A DNA stretch of 64,000 bases from Acidocella facilis ATCC 35904 (GCF_000687875.1 NZ_JHYG01000011.1:1-64000); one strand, 5' to 3'. Shown: positions 48,584-58,099, counted from the first letter of the stretch. Numbers and translations: made by a program. Notes: a model not told the origin generated them from the letters alone.

Positions 48584-48616
48584 CCCTCCCGGCGCGAGCC
48601 GGGAGGGTTTTTCTTT
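48584..48616 (+). terminator. intrinsic terminator of amtB
   Basis: CCCTCCCGGC, a GCGA tetraloop, GCCGGGAGGG and TTTTTCTTT form a strong hairpin with a T-run, 28 bases after the amtB stop. The FNR-type box of the next gene starts only eight bases later. Confidence 0.95.
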
Positions 48617-48623
48617 GCCCGCG

Positions 48624-48637
48624 ATGATCTGGATCAA
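48624..48637 (+). promoter_or_regulatory. FNR/FixK-type box upstream of the truncated haemoglobin gene
   Basis: ATGATCTGGATCAA matches the FNR/FixK consensus TTGAT-N4-ATCAA at nine of ten fixed positions. It lies about 52 bases upstream of the haemoglobin gene start, suitable for activation (around -40) from a promoter between them. Such regulators respond to low oxygen or nitrogen oxides. The regulator gene is not in the window. Confidence 0.65.
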
Positions 48638-48688
48638 GGGAGAGGCGGATTTTATTTGCTCTCACAGTGCTTTTTGGGTGGGCAGGGC

Positions 48689-49096
48689 ATGAGCGAGGCA
48701 ACACAGCTTGATTATTACGAACGCGCCGGGGGCGCTGACGGGGTGCGCGCCCTGGTCGAGCATTTCTATGCGGTGATGGAGAGCAACCCCGCTTACAAGA
48801 AACTGCGCGACATGCACGCGCCGGATCTGGGGCCGGTCTGCGAGGATTTCATCGGCTTTCTCACCCTCTGGCTCGGCGGCCCGCGCGACTGGCTGGCCCA
48901 GCGCGGCGGCTTCTGCGTGATGAGCCGGCATGCGCCGATGGGCATCACCCCGGAGACCGCGCGGCAATGGCTGGCGGCGATGGATGAGGCGCTGGCGGCG
49001 CGGTTGACCGACACCGCCCTGCGCGCGAAAATGGCCGAGGCGTTCGCCCGTCTGGCCGATGGCATGCTCCGCATGACGCAGGCCCGGCGCGCGTGA
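48689..49096 (+). CDS. truncated haemoglobin, group II-like
   Basis: A 135-residue globin of the short 2-on-2 type. YYERAGGADGVRALVEHFYAVMESNPAYKKLRDMH covers helices A, B and C/E, with a Tyr pair near B10. FIGFLTLWLGGPRDWLAQ and MSRHAPMGITPETARQWLAAM contain the proximal histidine region (R-H-A-P) and the Trp of helix G typical of group II (TrHbO). Such proteins bind oxygen or detoxify nitric oxide. The ATG at 48689 follows GGGTGGGCAGGG; an upstream TTG at 48656 is less likely. An FNR-type box lies just upstream. Confidence 0.85.
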   Translation: MSEATQLDYYERAGGADGVRALVEHFYAVMESNPAYKKLRDMHAPDLGPVCEDFIGFLTLWLGGPRDWLAQRGGFCVMSRHAPMGITPETARQWLAAMDEALAARLTDTALRAKMAEAFARLADGMLRMTQARRA

Positions 49097-49208
49097 CCGC
49101 CATGCCGCGTTGATCAGCCCTCTGCCGGGGGCGAAAGCAGGCGGTTTGGGAACAGGCGCGTTATTCTTCCCGTCCCTCGCCGGGTTGCTGCCGGGGACGT
49201 GAAGTATT

Positions 49209-51278
49209 ATGCACGCGCCGATCATCGAGGATTGGCAGAGTATGGCGAGCATTGCGGGTAATTCGGGCAACGAGGCGGCGCTGGCCCGCCAGGCGGCGCT
49301 GCTGGCGCAGGAGCCGGGCGAGGACCGGGCGATGGCCAACGCCATCCGCGCTCTGGCGATCGACGCCGTGGAAGCCGCCAAATCCGGCCATCCCGGCATG
49401 CCGATGGGCATGGCCGACGCCGCCACCGCGCTCTACCGCAAATTCCTGAAATTTGACGCCGCCGCGCCGGACTGGTTCGACCGCGACCGTTTCGTGCTCT
49501 CCGCCGGCCACGGCTCCATGCTGCTCTACGCGCTGCTGCACCTCACCGGCCATGAGGGCATGGGCATCGAGCAGCTCAAATCCTTCCGCCAGCTGCATTC
49601 CCCCGCCGCTGGCCATCCCGAATATGGCGAGCATCCTGGCATCGAGATGACGACCGGCCCGCTCGGCCAGGGCTTCGCCACCTCGGTCGGCATGGCGCTG
49701 GCGGAGCGCATGCTTGCCGCGAAATTCGGCAAATCCCTGGTCGATCACCGCACCTGGGTGATCGCTGGCGATGGCTGCCTGCAGGAAGGCGTCTCGCACG
49801 AGGCGGCGGCGCTCGCCGGGCATCTGAAGCTGAACAAGCTGACCGTGCTGTGGGACGATAATTCCATCTCCATCGACGGCGCCACCAGCATGTCCACCTC
49901 CGAGGACACGCTGAAGCGCTTTGCCGCCTATGGCTGGGCGACCAAGCGCATCGACGGCCATAATGTCGAGGAGCTGACGGCGGCCCTGGCCTTCGCGCAG
50001 AAATCCTCGAAGCCGACCATCATCGCCTGCAAGACCATCATCGGCTTCGGCGCCCCGACCAAGGCCGGCACCGCCGGCGTGCATGGTTCCGCCCTGGGCG
50101 GCGCCGAGGCGGAAGGGGCGAAGAAGGCGCTGGGCTGGAACCATCTGCCCTTCGTGGTGCCCGAGGAGATCTACACACCCTGGCGCGAGGCCGGCGCGCG
50201 CGGCGGTGCCGCCCGCCGCGCCTGGCTGAAGCGCCTGGCCAAGCATCCGATGCGCGCCGAGTTCGAGCGGGTGATGGCCGGCAAGCTGCCCGAGGGCTGG
50301 GCCGAAGCCATGTCCGCCTACAAGGCCAGCCTGGCCGAGAGCAAGCCCAAGCTCGCCACCCGCCAATCCAGCCAGAAGGCGCTGGAAGTGCTGGTGAACG
50401 CGCTGCCGGAGTTGGTCGGCGGCTCCGCCGATCTCACCGGCTCCAACCTGACTCTGATCAAGGGCATGGGCGATGTGCTGCCCGGCGAATATGGCGGCCG
50501 CTATATCTATTACGGCATCCGCGAATTCGGCATGGCGGCGGCGATGAACGGCATCGCGCTGCATGGCGGGCTGATCCCTTATGGCGGCACTTTCTTCGTC
50601 TTCTCCGACTATATGCGCCCGGCCATCCGCCTCGCCGCTTTGATGCACACCCGCGCCATCCATGTGCTCACGCATGATTCCATCGGGCTGGGCGAGGACG
50701 GCCCGACTCACCAGCCGATCGAGCATCTGGCTTCCTTGCGCGCCATGCCGAACGTGCTGGTGCTGCGCCCGGCCGATGCGATGGAAACCGCCGAGGCCTG
50801 GGAAATCGCCATCAAGAACGCCAAGGGGCCGAGCCTGCTGGTGCTCTCCCGCCAGGCCGTGCCCGCCTTGCGCGACGCCGCCAACGGCAACAAGACCGCC
50901 CGCGGCGCCTATGTGATCGCCGAGGCCAATGGCAAGCGCGCCGCCACCATCATCGCCACCGGCACCGAAGTCTCGCTGGCCATCGCGGCGAAGAAGACGC
51001 TGGCGGCGCAAGGCATCGAGGTCGCGGTGGTCTCCGCTCCCTGCTTCGAGCTGTTTGCCCAGCAAAGCGCCGAGTACCAGAAAGAGGTGCTGGGCGATGC
51101 CCCGCGCATCGGCGTGGAAGCGGCAAGCGGCTTCGGCTGGGAGCGCTGGCTCGGCGCTGACGGAATTTTCATCGGCATGACCGGCTTCGGCGCTAGCGCC
51201 CCGGCGGAAATCCTGTACGAGCATTTCGGCATAACGGAAGCGGCAATCGTGGCCGCCGTTAAGAAAGAAGGAAACTGA
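49209..51278 (+). CDS. tkt: transketolase
   Basis: A 689-residue thiamine-diphosphate enzyme that moves two-carbon units in the pentose-phosphate pathway. [57 protein letters not shown] and the ThDP/metal motif [14 protein letters not shown] ... [10 protein letters not shown] are intact. The pyrimidine domain ([38 protein letters not shown]) and C-terminal domain follow. Translation may begin at 49209 or at the ATG 33 bases on ([10 protein letters not shown]). It is the first gene of the tkt-gap-pgk operon, two bases before gap. Confidence 0.97.
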   Translation: MHAPIIEDWQSMASIAGNSGNEAALARQAALLAQEPGEDRAMANAIRALAIDAVEAAKSGHPGMPMGMADAATALYRKFLKFDAAAPDWFDRDRFVLSAGHGSMLLYALLHLTGHEGMGIEQLKSFRQLHSPAAGHPEYGEHPGIEMTTGPLGQGFATSVGMALAERMLAAKFGKSLVDHRTWVIAGDGCLQEGVSHEAAALAGHLKLNKLTVLWDDNSISIDGATSMSTSEDTLKRFAAYGWATKRIDGHNVEELTAALAFAQKSSKPTIIACKTIIGFGAPTKAGTAGVHGSALGGAEAEGAKKALGWNHLPFVVPEEIYTPWREAGARGGAARRAWLKRLAKHPMRAEFERVMAGKLPEGWAEAMSAYKASLAESKPKLATRQSSQKALEVLVNALPELVGGSADLTGSNLTLIKGMGDVLPGEYGGRYIYYGIREFGMAAAMNGIALHGGLIPYGGTFFVFSDYMRPAIRLAALMHTRAIHVLTHDSIGLGEDGPTHQPIEHLASLRAMPNVLVLRPADAMETAEAWEIAIKNAKGPSLLVLSRQAVPALRDAANGNKTARGAYVIAEANGKRAATIIATGTEVSLAIAAKKTLAAQGIEVAVVSAPCFELFAQQSAEYQKEVLGDAPRIGVEAASGFGWERWLGADGIFIGMTGFGASAPAEILYEHFGITEAAIVAAVKKEGN

Positions 51279-51280
51279 AC

Positions 51281-52294
51281 GTGGCTGTAAAAATCGCGAT
51301 TAACGGCTTCGGCCGCATTGGCCGTCTGGTTCTGCGCGCGCTCATCGAGAGCGGGCGTACCGATGTGGAGCCGGTGCTGATCAACGATCTCGGCTCCGTT
51401 GCCGACAACGCCCACATGTTCCGTTACGATTCCGTGCATGGCCGCTTCCCCGGCACCGTCGAGGTGCAGGGCGACAGCCTGGTCATCACCCATAACGGCC
51501 GCACCTATGCGCCGATCAAGGTGACCGCCGAGCGCGACCCGTCCAAGGTGCCCTTGCAGGGCGTGGATGTGGCGATGGAGTGCACCGGCCTGTTCACCAA
51601 GCGCGAAGCCGCCGCCCAGCTGCTGGCCGCCGGGGCCCGCAAGGTGGTCGTCTCCGCCCCGGCGGATGGCGTGGATGCCACCATCGTCTTCGGTGTGAAC
51701 CACAAGTCGCTCACCAAGGAGATGCAGGTCATCTCCAACGCCTCCTGCACCACCAACTGCCTGGCGCCGGTCGCCAAGGTGCTGCACGAGACTTTCGGCA
51801 TCGAGCGCGGCTATATGGTCACCATCCACTCCTACACCGGCGACCAGAAGACCGTGGATACGCTGCACAAGGATCTGCACCGCGCCCGCGCCGCTGCTTT
51901 GTCCATGATCCCGACCTCCACCGGTGCCGCCAAGGCCGTCGGGCTGGTGCTGCCGGAGCTGAAGGGCAAGCTGGACGGCACCGCCATCCGCGTTCCGACC
52001 CCGAACGTGTCGCTGATCTCGCTGGATGTCGTGCTCAAGAAGCAAGGCTCGGTGGAAGAGATCAACGCCGCGATGAAGAAGGCCTCCGAGGGCGAGCTGA
52101 AGGGCATTCTCGGCTATTCCACCGACAAGCTGGTGAGTGCCGACTTCAACCATGTCCCGGCCTCCTCCACCTTCGATGCGCCGCAGACCACTGTCGTCGA
52201 TGGCGGCCTCACCCGCGTGCTCTCCTGGTACGATAATGAGTGGGGCTTCTCCAACCGCATGTCCGACACCGCCGCCTATTTCGGCGCGCTGTGA
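51281..52294 (+). CDS. gap: glyceraldehyde-3-phosphate dehydrogenase, type I
   Basis: GAPDH oxidises glyceraldehyde-3-phosphate to 1,3-bisphosphoglycerate with NAD. The GTG start at 51281 gives [20 protein letters not shown], the NAD-binding fold. The catalytic cysteine is in [13 protein letters not shown] and the histidine in [10 protein letters not shown], and [12 protein letters not shown] is the conserved C-terminal segment. At 337 residues it has normal length. It starts two bases after tkt and overlaps pgk by four bases, so translation of the three enzymes is probably coupled. Confidence 0.98.
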   Translation: MAVKIAINGFGRIGRLVLRALIESGRTDVEPVLINDLGSVADNAHMFRYDSVHGRFPGTVEVQGDSLVITHNGRTYAPIKVTAERDPSKVPLQGVDVAMECTGLFTKREAAAQLLAAGARKVVVSAPADGVDATIVFGVNHKSLTKEMQVISNASCTTNCLAPVAKVLHETFGIERGYMVTIHSYTGDQKTVDTLHKDLHRARAAALSMIPTSTGAAKAVGLVLPELKGKLDGTAIRVPTPNVSLISLDVVLKKQGSVEEINAAMKKASEGELKGILGYSTDKLVSADFNHVPASSTFDAPQTTVVDGGLTRVLSWYDNEWGFSNRMSDTAAYFGAL

Positions 52295-53496
52295 GCCAGA
52301 CGTTGGATAACGCCAAAGTCGCGGGGCAGCGTGTGCTGCTCCGCGCCGACCTGAACGTGCCGATGCAGAACGGCAAGGTCTCCGACGCGACGCGGCTTGA
52401 GCGTCTCGTGCCCACCATCAAGGAACTCGCCGAGAAGGGCGCGAAGGTCATCGTGCTCAGCCATTTCGACCGGCCGAAAGGCAAGGTGGTGCCGGAAATG
52501 TCGCTGAAGCCGATCGCCGAGGCGCTGGGCCGGGTGCTGGATAAGCCCGTCGCCTTCGCCGAGGATTGCATCGGCCCGGTGGCCGAGGCGGCGGTGGCCA
52601 AGCTCAAGAATGGCGATGTGCTGGTGCTTGAAAACACCCGCTTCCATGAGGGCGAGGAGAAGAACGACGCGGCCTTCTCCGAGGCCCTGGCGAAGCTGGG
52701 CGATATCTATGTGAACGACGCCTTCTCCGCCGCCCACCGCGCCCATGCCTCCACCGAGGGTGTGGCCCGGCATCTGCCCGCTTTCGCGGGGCGGCTGATG
52801 CAGGCGGAGCTGCACGCGCTGGAAGCCGCTCTCGGCAACCCGCAGCGCCCGGTCGCCGCCATCGTTGCCGGGTCCAAGGTCTCCACCAAGCTCGATCTTT
52901 TGAATAATCTGGTCGCCAAGGTGGATATTCTGGTGATTGGCGGCGCCATGGCCAACACTTTCCTAGCGGCGCAGGGCCATGATGTCGGCAAATCGCTGCA
53001 GGAGAAGGATCTGCACGGCACCGCGCTGGAGATCATGAAGACCGCCGCCGCCAAGGGCTGCGAGATCTTCCTGCCGAAGGATGTGGTGGTGGCGCAGAAC
53101 TTCGCCGCCAACGCGCCGACCCAGGTGGTGAGCATCGACGCGATTCCGGCCGATATGATGGCGCTGGATGTCGGCCCCGCCACGGTGGAGGCTTTCATTG
53201 AACGCCTGCCGCACATCAGGACCATCATCTGGAACGGCCCGCTCGGCGCCTTCGAGACCAAGCCGTTCGACCACGGCACCAACACTTTGGCCGCCGCCAT
53301 CGCGCAGGCGACCAAGGAGGGCAAGGTGATCTCGGTCGGCGGTGGGGGGGATACCGTCTCCGCGCTGAAGCTGGCGGGGGTGCATCATGACCTCACCTAT
53401 CTGTCCTCGGCGGGCGGTGCCTTCCTGGAATGGATGGAGGGGAAGATCCTGCCGGGTGTGGAAGCGTTGAGCAAAGGGTTTTCGAACCTAGGCTGA
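52291..53496 (+). CDS. pgk: phosphoglycerate kinase
   Basis: PGK makes ATP from 1,3-bisphosphoglycerate. The start is the GTG at 52291, whose last bases form the TGA stop of gap (GTGA); a longer frame to 52240 is the out-of-frame overlap with gap. [45 protein letters not shown] and [17 protein letters not shown]-like C-terminal ATP-site residues are present, and the 401-residue length is standard. A truncated copy (E) of the structured repeat follows 29 bases after its stop and may end the operon transcript. Confidence 0.97.
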   Translation: MSQTLDNAKVAGQRVLLRADLNVPMQNGKVSDATRLERLVPTIKELAEKGAKVIVLSHFDRPKGKVVPEMSLKPIAEALGRVLDKPVAFAEDCIGPVAEAAVAKLKNGDVLVLENTRFHEGEEKNDAAFSEALAKLGDIYVNDAFSAAHRAHASTEGVARHLPAFAGRLMQAELHALEAALGNPQRPVAAIVAGSKVSTKLDLLNNLVAKVDILVIGGAMANTFLAAQGHDVGKSLQEKDLHGTALEIMKTAAAKGCEIFLPKDVVVAQNFAANAPTQVVSIDAIPADMMALDVGPATVEAFIERLPHIRTIIWNGPLGAFETKPFDHGTNTLAAAIAQATKEGKVISVGGGGDTVSALKLAGVHHDLTYLSSAGGAFLEWMEGKILPGVEALSKGFSNLG

Positions 53497-53524
53497 GGAT
53501 TTTAAAAAACCATTGTGAATTTGC

Positions 53525-53619
53525 AAAAGTTTTTGAGGGTGTGGGAACTTTTTCCAAAAAGTTCCCACAAACGTTTGGGGTGGTGGCGACGCTGTTGCCA
53601 CCACCCCAAACGTTTTTTT
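53525..53619. repeat. structured repeat (family 1), copy E, truncated
   Basis: AAAAGTTTTTGAGGGTGT is followed by hairpin 1 (GGGAACTTTTT, CC, AAAAAGTTCCC) and an almost perfect core (AACGTTTGGGGTGGTGGC and its complement). The third hairpin and closing strand are absent. The sequence instead ends AACGTTTTTTTA directly after the core, so what remains is a strong hairpin with a T-run, suited to ending the tkt-gap-pgk transcript. The rest of the 53497-53750 gap shows nothing else. Confidence 0.9.
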
Positions 53620-53750
53620 ACGGTCAAGCATTTGTGCATGATTGACCGGCGCGGCGCGCTTATGGACAGCGCGGCGCGATCTTCCTACCCAAGCTGCGTC
53701 CGCCACGTTGGACAAACCCTCTGTCACCCTTGTCCATTCAGGCGTCTCGC

Positions 53751-54653
53751 ATGAGCCAGTCGGCCCTCTCCCCGTCGCTTCAGGCCCCGCGCGCGCGGGG
53801 CTTTCTGCTGCTGCTCGCCTCCGTGTCGCTGTGGGGCTTCGCGCCCATCGGCAATCGTTATTTCATCGGGCCGACCCATCTCGGCTTCCCCGCCGCCTCC
53901 TATATGGCGCTGCGCTACGCCATCGCCGCGTTCTGCTTCACCCCGGGTGTTATCGTAGCGCTGCGATCCTGGAGCAAGCGGGACTGGCTGCGCGGGGCGG
54001 TGTGCGGCTTCGCCGGGGTCTCGGTTTATAATCTGCTGGCCGGTCAGGCGGCGCGCAGCGTCTCCGCCGGTCTGGCCGGGCTGCTGAACTCCACCGAAAC
54101 GCTGATGATCCTGCTGCTCGGCTGCCTGATCGCCAGGCGCGCCCCTGGCCTGCGGACGATCTTCGCGGCGCTGCTGGGGGCGGCTGGTATCGCCCTGCTG
54201 GCGGCCTCCTCCGGCCCGGCCGAGGGCTCGCTCAGCGGTATTCTGCTGCTGCTGGGCTCCGCCAGCGGCTGGGCGGTCTATTGCGTGGTGATCCCGCCGC
54301 TGATCAAGAAACACGGCGCCCTGCAATGCTCGGCGGTGACGATGTTTCTCGGCACCATGCCGCTGCTGCTGCTCGGCGGCGCCGGGCTGCCGGCGATGGT
54401 CCATGCGCTCACCGGCTGGGACTGGACCTTTGCCCTGGGGCTGGCGATTGGCGGCTCGGTGGTGGCGCTGATCGCCTGGAACAAGGGCGTGGCCGAGCTG
54501 GGGGCGCAGACGGCGAGCTGGTTTCTCTATCTGCTGCCGGTGTTCAGCGCCCTGGGCGGGCGGCTGCTGCTGGCCGAACCGCTGACCCTGGCGGAGCTGG
54601 CCGGCGGGGTGATGATTTTAAGCTCGGTCTATATCGCGCAGAGGCGCCGCTAG
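53751..54653 (+). CDS. EamA-family (drug/metabolite) transporter
   Basis: A 300-residue protein with ten membrane helices in two EamA repeats (about 20-145 and 160-295). SVSLWGFAPIGNRYFIG and YMALRYAIAAFCFTPGVIV start the first repeat; WNKGVAELGAQTASWFLYLLPVFSALGG closes the second. EamA proteins export amino acids or other metabolites; the substrate is unknown. The ATG at 53751 is favoured over a TTG at 53730. The methyltransferase gene begins at the base after its stop, so the two are co-expressed. Confidence 0.88.
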   Translation: MSQSALSPSLQAPRARGFLLLLASVSLWGFAPIGNRYFIGPTHLGFPAASYMALRYAIAAFCFTPGVIVALRSWSKRDWLRGAVCGFAGVSVYNLLAGQAARSVSAGLAGLLNSTETLMILLLGCLIARRAPGLRTIFAALLGAAGIALLAASSGPAEGSLSGILLLLGSASGWAVYCVVIPPLIKKHGALQCSAVTMFLGTMPLLLLGGAGLPAMVHALTGWDWTFALGLAIGGSVVALIAWNKGVAELGAQTASWFLYLLPVFSALGGRLLLAEPLTLAELAGGVMILSSVYIAQRRR

Positions 54654-55544
54654 ATGCAGGATGGCTGGTCGCGCTGGCTGGCCACGGGACGCGATGGCGG
54701 CGATGCGGTGGCGCGCGCCCGGATCGACGCGCAGACCCAGGCCTTCGCCGACAGGCTGCTGGCGGCGCTGACGCTGCGGCCGGGCATGAAGCTGCTGGAT
54801 ATCGGCAGCGGCGAAGGGTTGGTCGGCTTCACCGCTCTGGCCCGTGAGCCGGGGCTGGAGGTCTGCTTCACGGATGTCTCGGCCGCTTTGCTGCGCCTCT
54901 GCGAGACCCGCGCGGCGGCGCAGGGCTCCACAGGCTGCCAGTTTCTGCAGACGCCGGCGGCCAGCCTGGCGGGCGTGGCGGATGCAAGCCAGGATGCCGT
55001 CACCGCCCGCTCCGCCCTGGCCTATGAGGCGGACAAGTCGGCCGCCTTCGCCTCGATCTTCCGGGTGCTGAAGCCCGGCGGCTGGTTTTCCATCGCCGAG
55101 CCGCTGTTTCGCGAGGAGGCGCTGGCCGCCGCCGCCATGCGCGCCCGGCTGGAGGCGGCGCCCGAACCGTCCCTGGCGCTGCTACATCGCTGGAAGGCGG
55201 CGCAATTTCCGGATCATGCCGAGGCCATCGCCGCTAACCCGCTGACCAATTACGATGAGCGCGATCTGCTGCGGATTGCCCGGCTGGCCGGCTTCTCGCC
55301 GCTGCATCTGGAATTGCATATCGATATCGAGCCAGCCCCGCCGCGGGACTGGGCGGCCTTTCTGCAAAGCTCGCCGCATCCGCTCGCGCCTTGCCTGGCG
55401 GAAATCCTCAAGCGCGATTACAGCGCCGAGGAGGCAGCAACGCTGGAAGCGGGCCTGCGCCCGGTGATCGAAGCCGGCGGCGGCGCGCAGCCACGGCGGA
55501 TGATCTATCTCTCCGGCCAGAAGCCGTTCCTGGCGGCGAGATGA
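54654..55544 (+). CDS. class I SAM-dependent methyltransferase
   Basis: The 296-residue protein has KLLDIGSGEGLVGFTAL (SAM-binding motif I, about residues 46-62), VCFTDVSAALLRLCE (motif II) and FRVLKPGGWFSIAEPLFREEA (motif post III). The C-terminal third (about 180-296) is a family-specific extension of unknown role. It begins directly after the EamA gene stop (TAG ATG). The substrate could be a small molecule exported by the EamA partner, but that is only a guess from position. Confidence 0.83.
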   Translation: MQDGWSRWLATGRDGGDAVARARIDAQTQAFADRLLAALTLRPGMKLLDIGSGEGLVGFTALAREPGLEVCFTDVSAALLRLCETRAAAQGSTGCQFLQTPAASLAGVADASQDAVTARSALAYEADKSAAFASIFRVLKPGGWFSIAEPLFREEALAAAAMRARLEAAPEPSLALLHRWKAAQFPDHAEAIAANPLTNYDERDLLRIARLAGFSPLHLELHIDIEPAPPRDWAAFLQSSPHPLAPCLAEILKRDYSAEEAATLEAGLRPVIEAGGGAQPRRMIYLSGQKPFLAAR

Positions 55545-55637
55545 GGAAGGCGTCACCTGGGTTGGATTTCCAGGCAGGCGTCCCAGCTAGCGTAGTCCAC
55601 CCCACAGGCGGCATCGCCACCCAGACAGGAGGACTTT

Positions 55638-56195
55638 ATGAGCAATCTGAAACATCTGAAAATCGCGGTGCTGGCCACTGACGGTTTCGAGCAATCCGAG
55701 CTGACCGAGCCGGTGCGCGCCTTGCACGAGGCCGGCGCCAGGCCGGTGGTGATCGCCCCGCATGAGGGGCAGATCCAGGGCATGAAACATGACAAGCCCG
55801 GCGACAAGGTGAAGGTCGAGCAGGTTCTGGACCATGCCAATGCCAAGGATTTCGACGCGCTGGTGCTGCCGGGCGGCGTGGCCAACCCGGATAGCCTGCG
55901 CATTAACAAGGAGGCGGTCGCCTTCATTCGGCAATTCGTGCAGGCCGGCAAGCCGGTGGCGGCGATCTGCCATGGGCCGTGGACGCTGATCGAAGCCGGG
56001 GCGGTGAAGGGGCGCAAGCTGACCTCCTGGCCCTCCTTGCGCACGGATCTCAAGAATGCCGGGGCGGAGTGGGTGGATCAGGAGGTGGTGGTGGACGGCA
56101 TGCTCGTCACCTCGCGCAACCCTGACGATCTTCCCGCCTTCAACAAGGCCCTGCTGAAGCTGCTGGAAACCCACCAGGGTGCCCGGGCGGCGTAA
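55638..56195 (+). CDS. PfpI/YhbO-type DJ-1 superfamily protein
   Basis: A 185-residue class I glutamine-amidotransferase-like protein. The nucleophile elbow AAICHGPWTLIEAG contains the conserved cysteine at about residue 113, with the catalytic glutamate region (ATDGFEQSELTEP) at about 14-26 and the histidine next to the cysteine. The family includes proteases and enzymes reported to repair glycated proteins or nucleotides; the exact activity is debated. A clear AGGAGG ribosome-binding site precedes the ATG. A hairpin terminator follows. Confidence 0.9.
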   Translation: MSNLKHLKIAVLATDGFEQSELTEPVRALHEAGARPVVIAPHEGQIQGMKHDKPGDKVKVEQVLDHANAKDFDALVLPGGVANPDSLRINKEAVAFIRQFVQAGKPVAAICHGPWTLIEAGAVKGRKLTSWPSLRTDLKNAGAEWVDQEVVVDGMLVTSRNPDDLPAFNKALLKLLETHQGARAA

Positions 56196-56206
56196 GCAGG
56201 CGCGAC

Positions 56207-56234
56207 AATGACGGGGGCTGGCGCCCCCGTCATT
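56207..56234 (+). terminator. terminator-like hairpin after the PfpI gene
   Basis: AATGACGGGGGC, a four-base loop and GCCCCCGTCATT form a 12-base-pair stem a few bases after the stop at 56195. The downstream T-run is short, so efficiency is uncertain. A TAGAGC repeat begins four bases later. Confidence 0.7.
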
Positions 56235-56237
56235 TCC

Positions 56238-56341
56238 TAGAGCAATATGTGTTTAGATTGACGCGCCAGCGTCAAGATAAACACATGAAATTGCTCGCTA
56301 AAACAAAACTTAGAGCATCAAGCTAAAGGCTTGATGCTCTA
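56238..56341. repeat. TAGAGC-type palindromic repeat (family 2), complete-looking copy
   Basis: The element starts TAGAGCAATATGTGTTTA and ends GATGCTCTA, so its ends are short inverted repeats (TAGAGCA). Inside, AGCAAT pairs with ATTGCT, ATGTGTTTA with TAAACACAT, and GACGC with GCGTC. A second hairpin AGAGCATCAAGC, TAAAG, GCTTGATGCTCT closes the element. Compared with the copies at 6.3-6.5 kb, stem changes (CGT, TGT, GGT) are matched on the other strand. The last triplet, read on the minus strand, is the TAG stop of yacG. Confidence 0.87.
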
Positions 56342-56488
56342 CTCCTGCTCCTCATCCTCTTGCTCCGGCGGGGCGGGGAGGGCGTAGCTGTCATTCAGCC
56401 AGCGGCCGAGATCGATCTCGGCACAGCGGCGGGAGCAAAAGGGCTTGTGCTCCGGCGTGGCGGGTTTGCCGCAGATCGGGCATTTCAT
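56339..56488 (-). CDS. yacG: YacG-type DNA gyrase inhibitor/zinc-binding protein
   Basis: The minus strand encodes 49 residues: [20 protein letters not shown] followed by [18 protein letters not shown] and an acidic tail of Glu, Asp and Gln. The four cysteines (C-x-x-C and C-x3-C) form the zinc site of YacG, shown in E. coli to bind GyrB and inhibit gyrase. It overlaps the RNase E/G-like gene by four bases. Its TAG stop is the end of the TAGAGC repeat. gyrB itself lies 28 kb away. Confidence 0.94.
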   Translation of the reverse strand: MKCPICGKPATPEHKPFCSRRCAEIDLGRWLNDSYALPAPPEQEDEEQE

Positions 56489-57339
56489 CGGGGCAGGATC
56501 TCATGCAATGGCGGGCGGATGCGCGGGCGCGACAGCTCGGCGAAGCCCAGATGCGACAGGCCAAGCAGATGGGGGCGCAGAGGGTCGGCCCGCAGCGCCA
56601 ATCGTAGCGGTTCGATCAGCCGCTCGCGCTGGGCTGGCTTCAGCCCGGCGAAATCGATCAAAATGCCGCCGCAGAGATTGCGCAGCACGATCTGCCGGGC
56701 GATTTCCGGGATGATCGCCTCATTCAAAGCCAAAGGCGGCATCTGGCTGGCGGTGCTGGCGTCGATATCCAGCAAGGTCGCGGCCGGGGCGGGGGTGATG
56801 TGCAGCTTGGCACCGTGGGGCAATGCCGCCACCGGTTCATGGAGCGCTGCGATTTCGTCTTCCAGAACCGCATCAAATGCCTTTGAATCATGACGCATGC
56901 GGCCTTCGAGCGCGGGTCGTAGCGCTGCGATCAAAGCGTAATCGTCGAGCACGACCGCCGCATCCGGGCAGCGCGCGGCGAGGTCCAGGAGCGGGCCGGG
57001 GCCGCGTTCGACGAGGCCGATTATCTCGCCGGGCGGGCGGGGCAGGGCTTTCAGCCTGGGACCTTTGCCGCCTTGTGGGGCACGGGTGACGGCGACGCTG
57101 ACATGGTCACCGATATTGAGGCTTTTGGCCCCGGCGCTGTCGGGCATGAAGCCGCTCAGCTCGCCGCCAAGGGCCAGGAAACAGCCGGCCAGCGCCTTCT
57201 CCTTGGCATCGACCCGGGCTGTATAAATGTCACCGACGCCATCGGGGGCGTCGCGGTTCCAGAGGTAGAACTCCACCAGCTCATCCCCGCGCAGCCGGGC
57301 GATGCGCACCAGCGCGCCGCGCACCGAGGCCGCGATCAC
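56485..57339 (-). CDS. ribonuclease E/G-like protein, short form
   Basis: This 284-residue protein starts with a GTG whose last two bases and the next form the maf stop (GTGA). A longer frame upstream is rejected as maf antisense overlap. It has an S1-like part ([26 protein letters not shown]) and the catalytic segments ATLLDIDAS and [11 protein letters not shown], matching the two metal-binding aspartate regions of the RNase E/G catalytic domain. The zinc-link and C-terminal small domain are missing, so it is shorter than RNase G. Alphaproteobacteria often have this gene between maf and yacG. Activity is unproven. Confidence 0.85.
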   Translation of the reverse strand: MIAASVRGALVRIARLRGDELVEFYLWNRDAPDGVGDIYTARVDAKEKALAGCFLALGGELSGFMPDSAGAKSLNIGDHVSVAVTRAPQGGKGPRLKALPRPPGEIIGLVERGPGPLLDLAARCPDAAVVLDDYALIAALRPALEGRMRHDSKAFDAVLEDEIAALHEPVAALPHGAKLHITPAPAATLLDIDASTASQMPPLALNEAIIPEIARQIVLRNLCGGILIDFAGLKPAQRERLIEPLRLALRADPLRPHLLGLSHLGFAELSRPRIRPPLHEILPR

Positions 57340-57896
57340 CGCCAGCCCAGCCCGCGCAGCAGCTTGGCGGTTTCGTGCAACGGCAGCCCGACCACGCCGG
57401 AATAGGAGCCGGAGAGGAAATCGATGAAGCTGGCCGCCAGCCCCTGGATGGCATAGCCGCCGGCCTTGCCGCGCCATTCCTCGCTGGCGAGATAATCCTG
57501 CATCTGCGGCGCATCGAGCCGGGCGAAACCGACCACCGACTCGACCACCCGGCAGGCGATTCGCCCATCCGGCGCCCGCACGGCCACCGCGCTATGCACT
57601 TTGTGCCGGCGCCCGGAGAGCAGGGCCAGATAGGCAGCGGCGTCTTCACGCGACTCGGTTTTATGCAGAATGCGCCGGCCGGCGGCGACGACGGTGTCGG
57701 CGGCGATGACGAAGCCGTCCGGCTCGGGACGCAGCTTCTCTAACGCCACGCGCCGCGCAAAAGCGCGGGGCGTTTCGCCCGGTTGGGGCGTCTCGTCGAT
57801 CTCCGGGGCGGCGATGCGGGCTGGTTCGATGCCGATCTGCCGCAGCAGCGCCAGGCGGCGCGGGCTGGCCGAAGCCAGAATTACTTGAAGCGGAAT
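57336..57896 (-). CDS. maf: Maf-like nucleotide pyrophosphatase
   Basis: Maf proteins hydrolyse non-canonical or modified nucleoside triphosphates. The frame encodes [20 protein letters not shown] (S-x-S-P-R-R signature), [20 protein letters not shown] (catalytic aspartate) and [20 protein letters not shown], all normal for the family. The only ATG/GTG/TTG start in frame is a GTG at 57749, inside the protein after the SPRR motif. The most plausible full-length start is ATT at 57896, nine bases after an AAGGG; ATT at 57881 or CTG at 57878 are alternatives. It overlaps the end of infA. Identity is firm; the start is not. Confidence 0.85.
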   Translation of the reverse strand: MPLQVILASASPRRLALLRQIGIEPARIAAPEIDETPQPGETPRAFARRVALEKLRPEPDGFVIAADTVVAAGRRILHKTESREDAAAYLALLSGRRHKVHSAVAVRAPDGRIACRVVESVVGFARLDAPQMQDYLASEEWRGKAGGYAIQGLAASFIDFLSGSYSGVVGLPLHETAKLLRGLGWR

Positions 57897-58099
57897 GTGA
57901 TCCGGCCCTTGGTCAGGTCATACGGCGTCATTTCGACATTCACGCGATCACCGGCCAGCACGCGGATGCGGTTCTTGCGCATCTTGCCGCTGGTGTGGGC
58001 CAGAATCTCGTGGTCATTATCCAGCTTCACGCGGAACATGGCATTCGGCAGCAATTCAGTGACCATGCCGCTGAATTCGATCATATCTTCCTTAGACAA
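57881..58099 (-). CDS. infA: translation initiation factor IF-1
   Basis: IF-1 blocks the ribosomal A site during initiation. From the TTG at 58099 the product is 72 residues, the exact family length, beginning [20 protein letters not shown] and ending [19 protein letters not shown] lies just upstream of the TTG, and a longer frame to 58165 has no conserved residues. The single OB-fold is complete. It heads infA-maf-RNase G-like-yacG on the minus strand. Confidence 0.97.
   Translation of the reverse strand: MSKEDMIEFSGMVTELLPNAMFRVKLDNDHEILAHTSGKMRKNRIRVLAGDRVNVEMTPYDLTKGRITFRFK

Noticed and set aside
57336-57749. A 137-residue Maf starting at the internal GTG
   Set aside because: It would omit the S-x-S-P-R-R signature, which is encoded in frame directly upstream.
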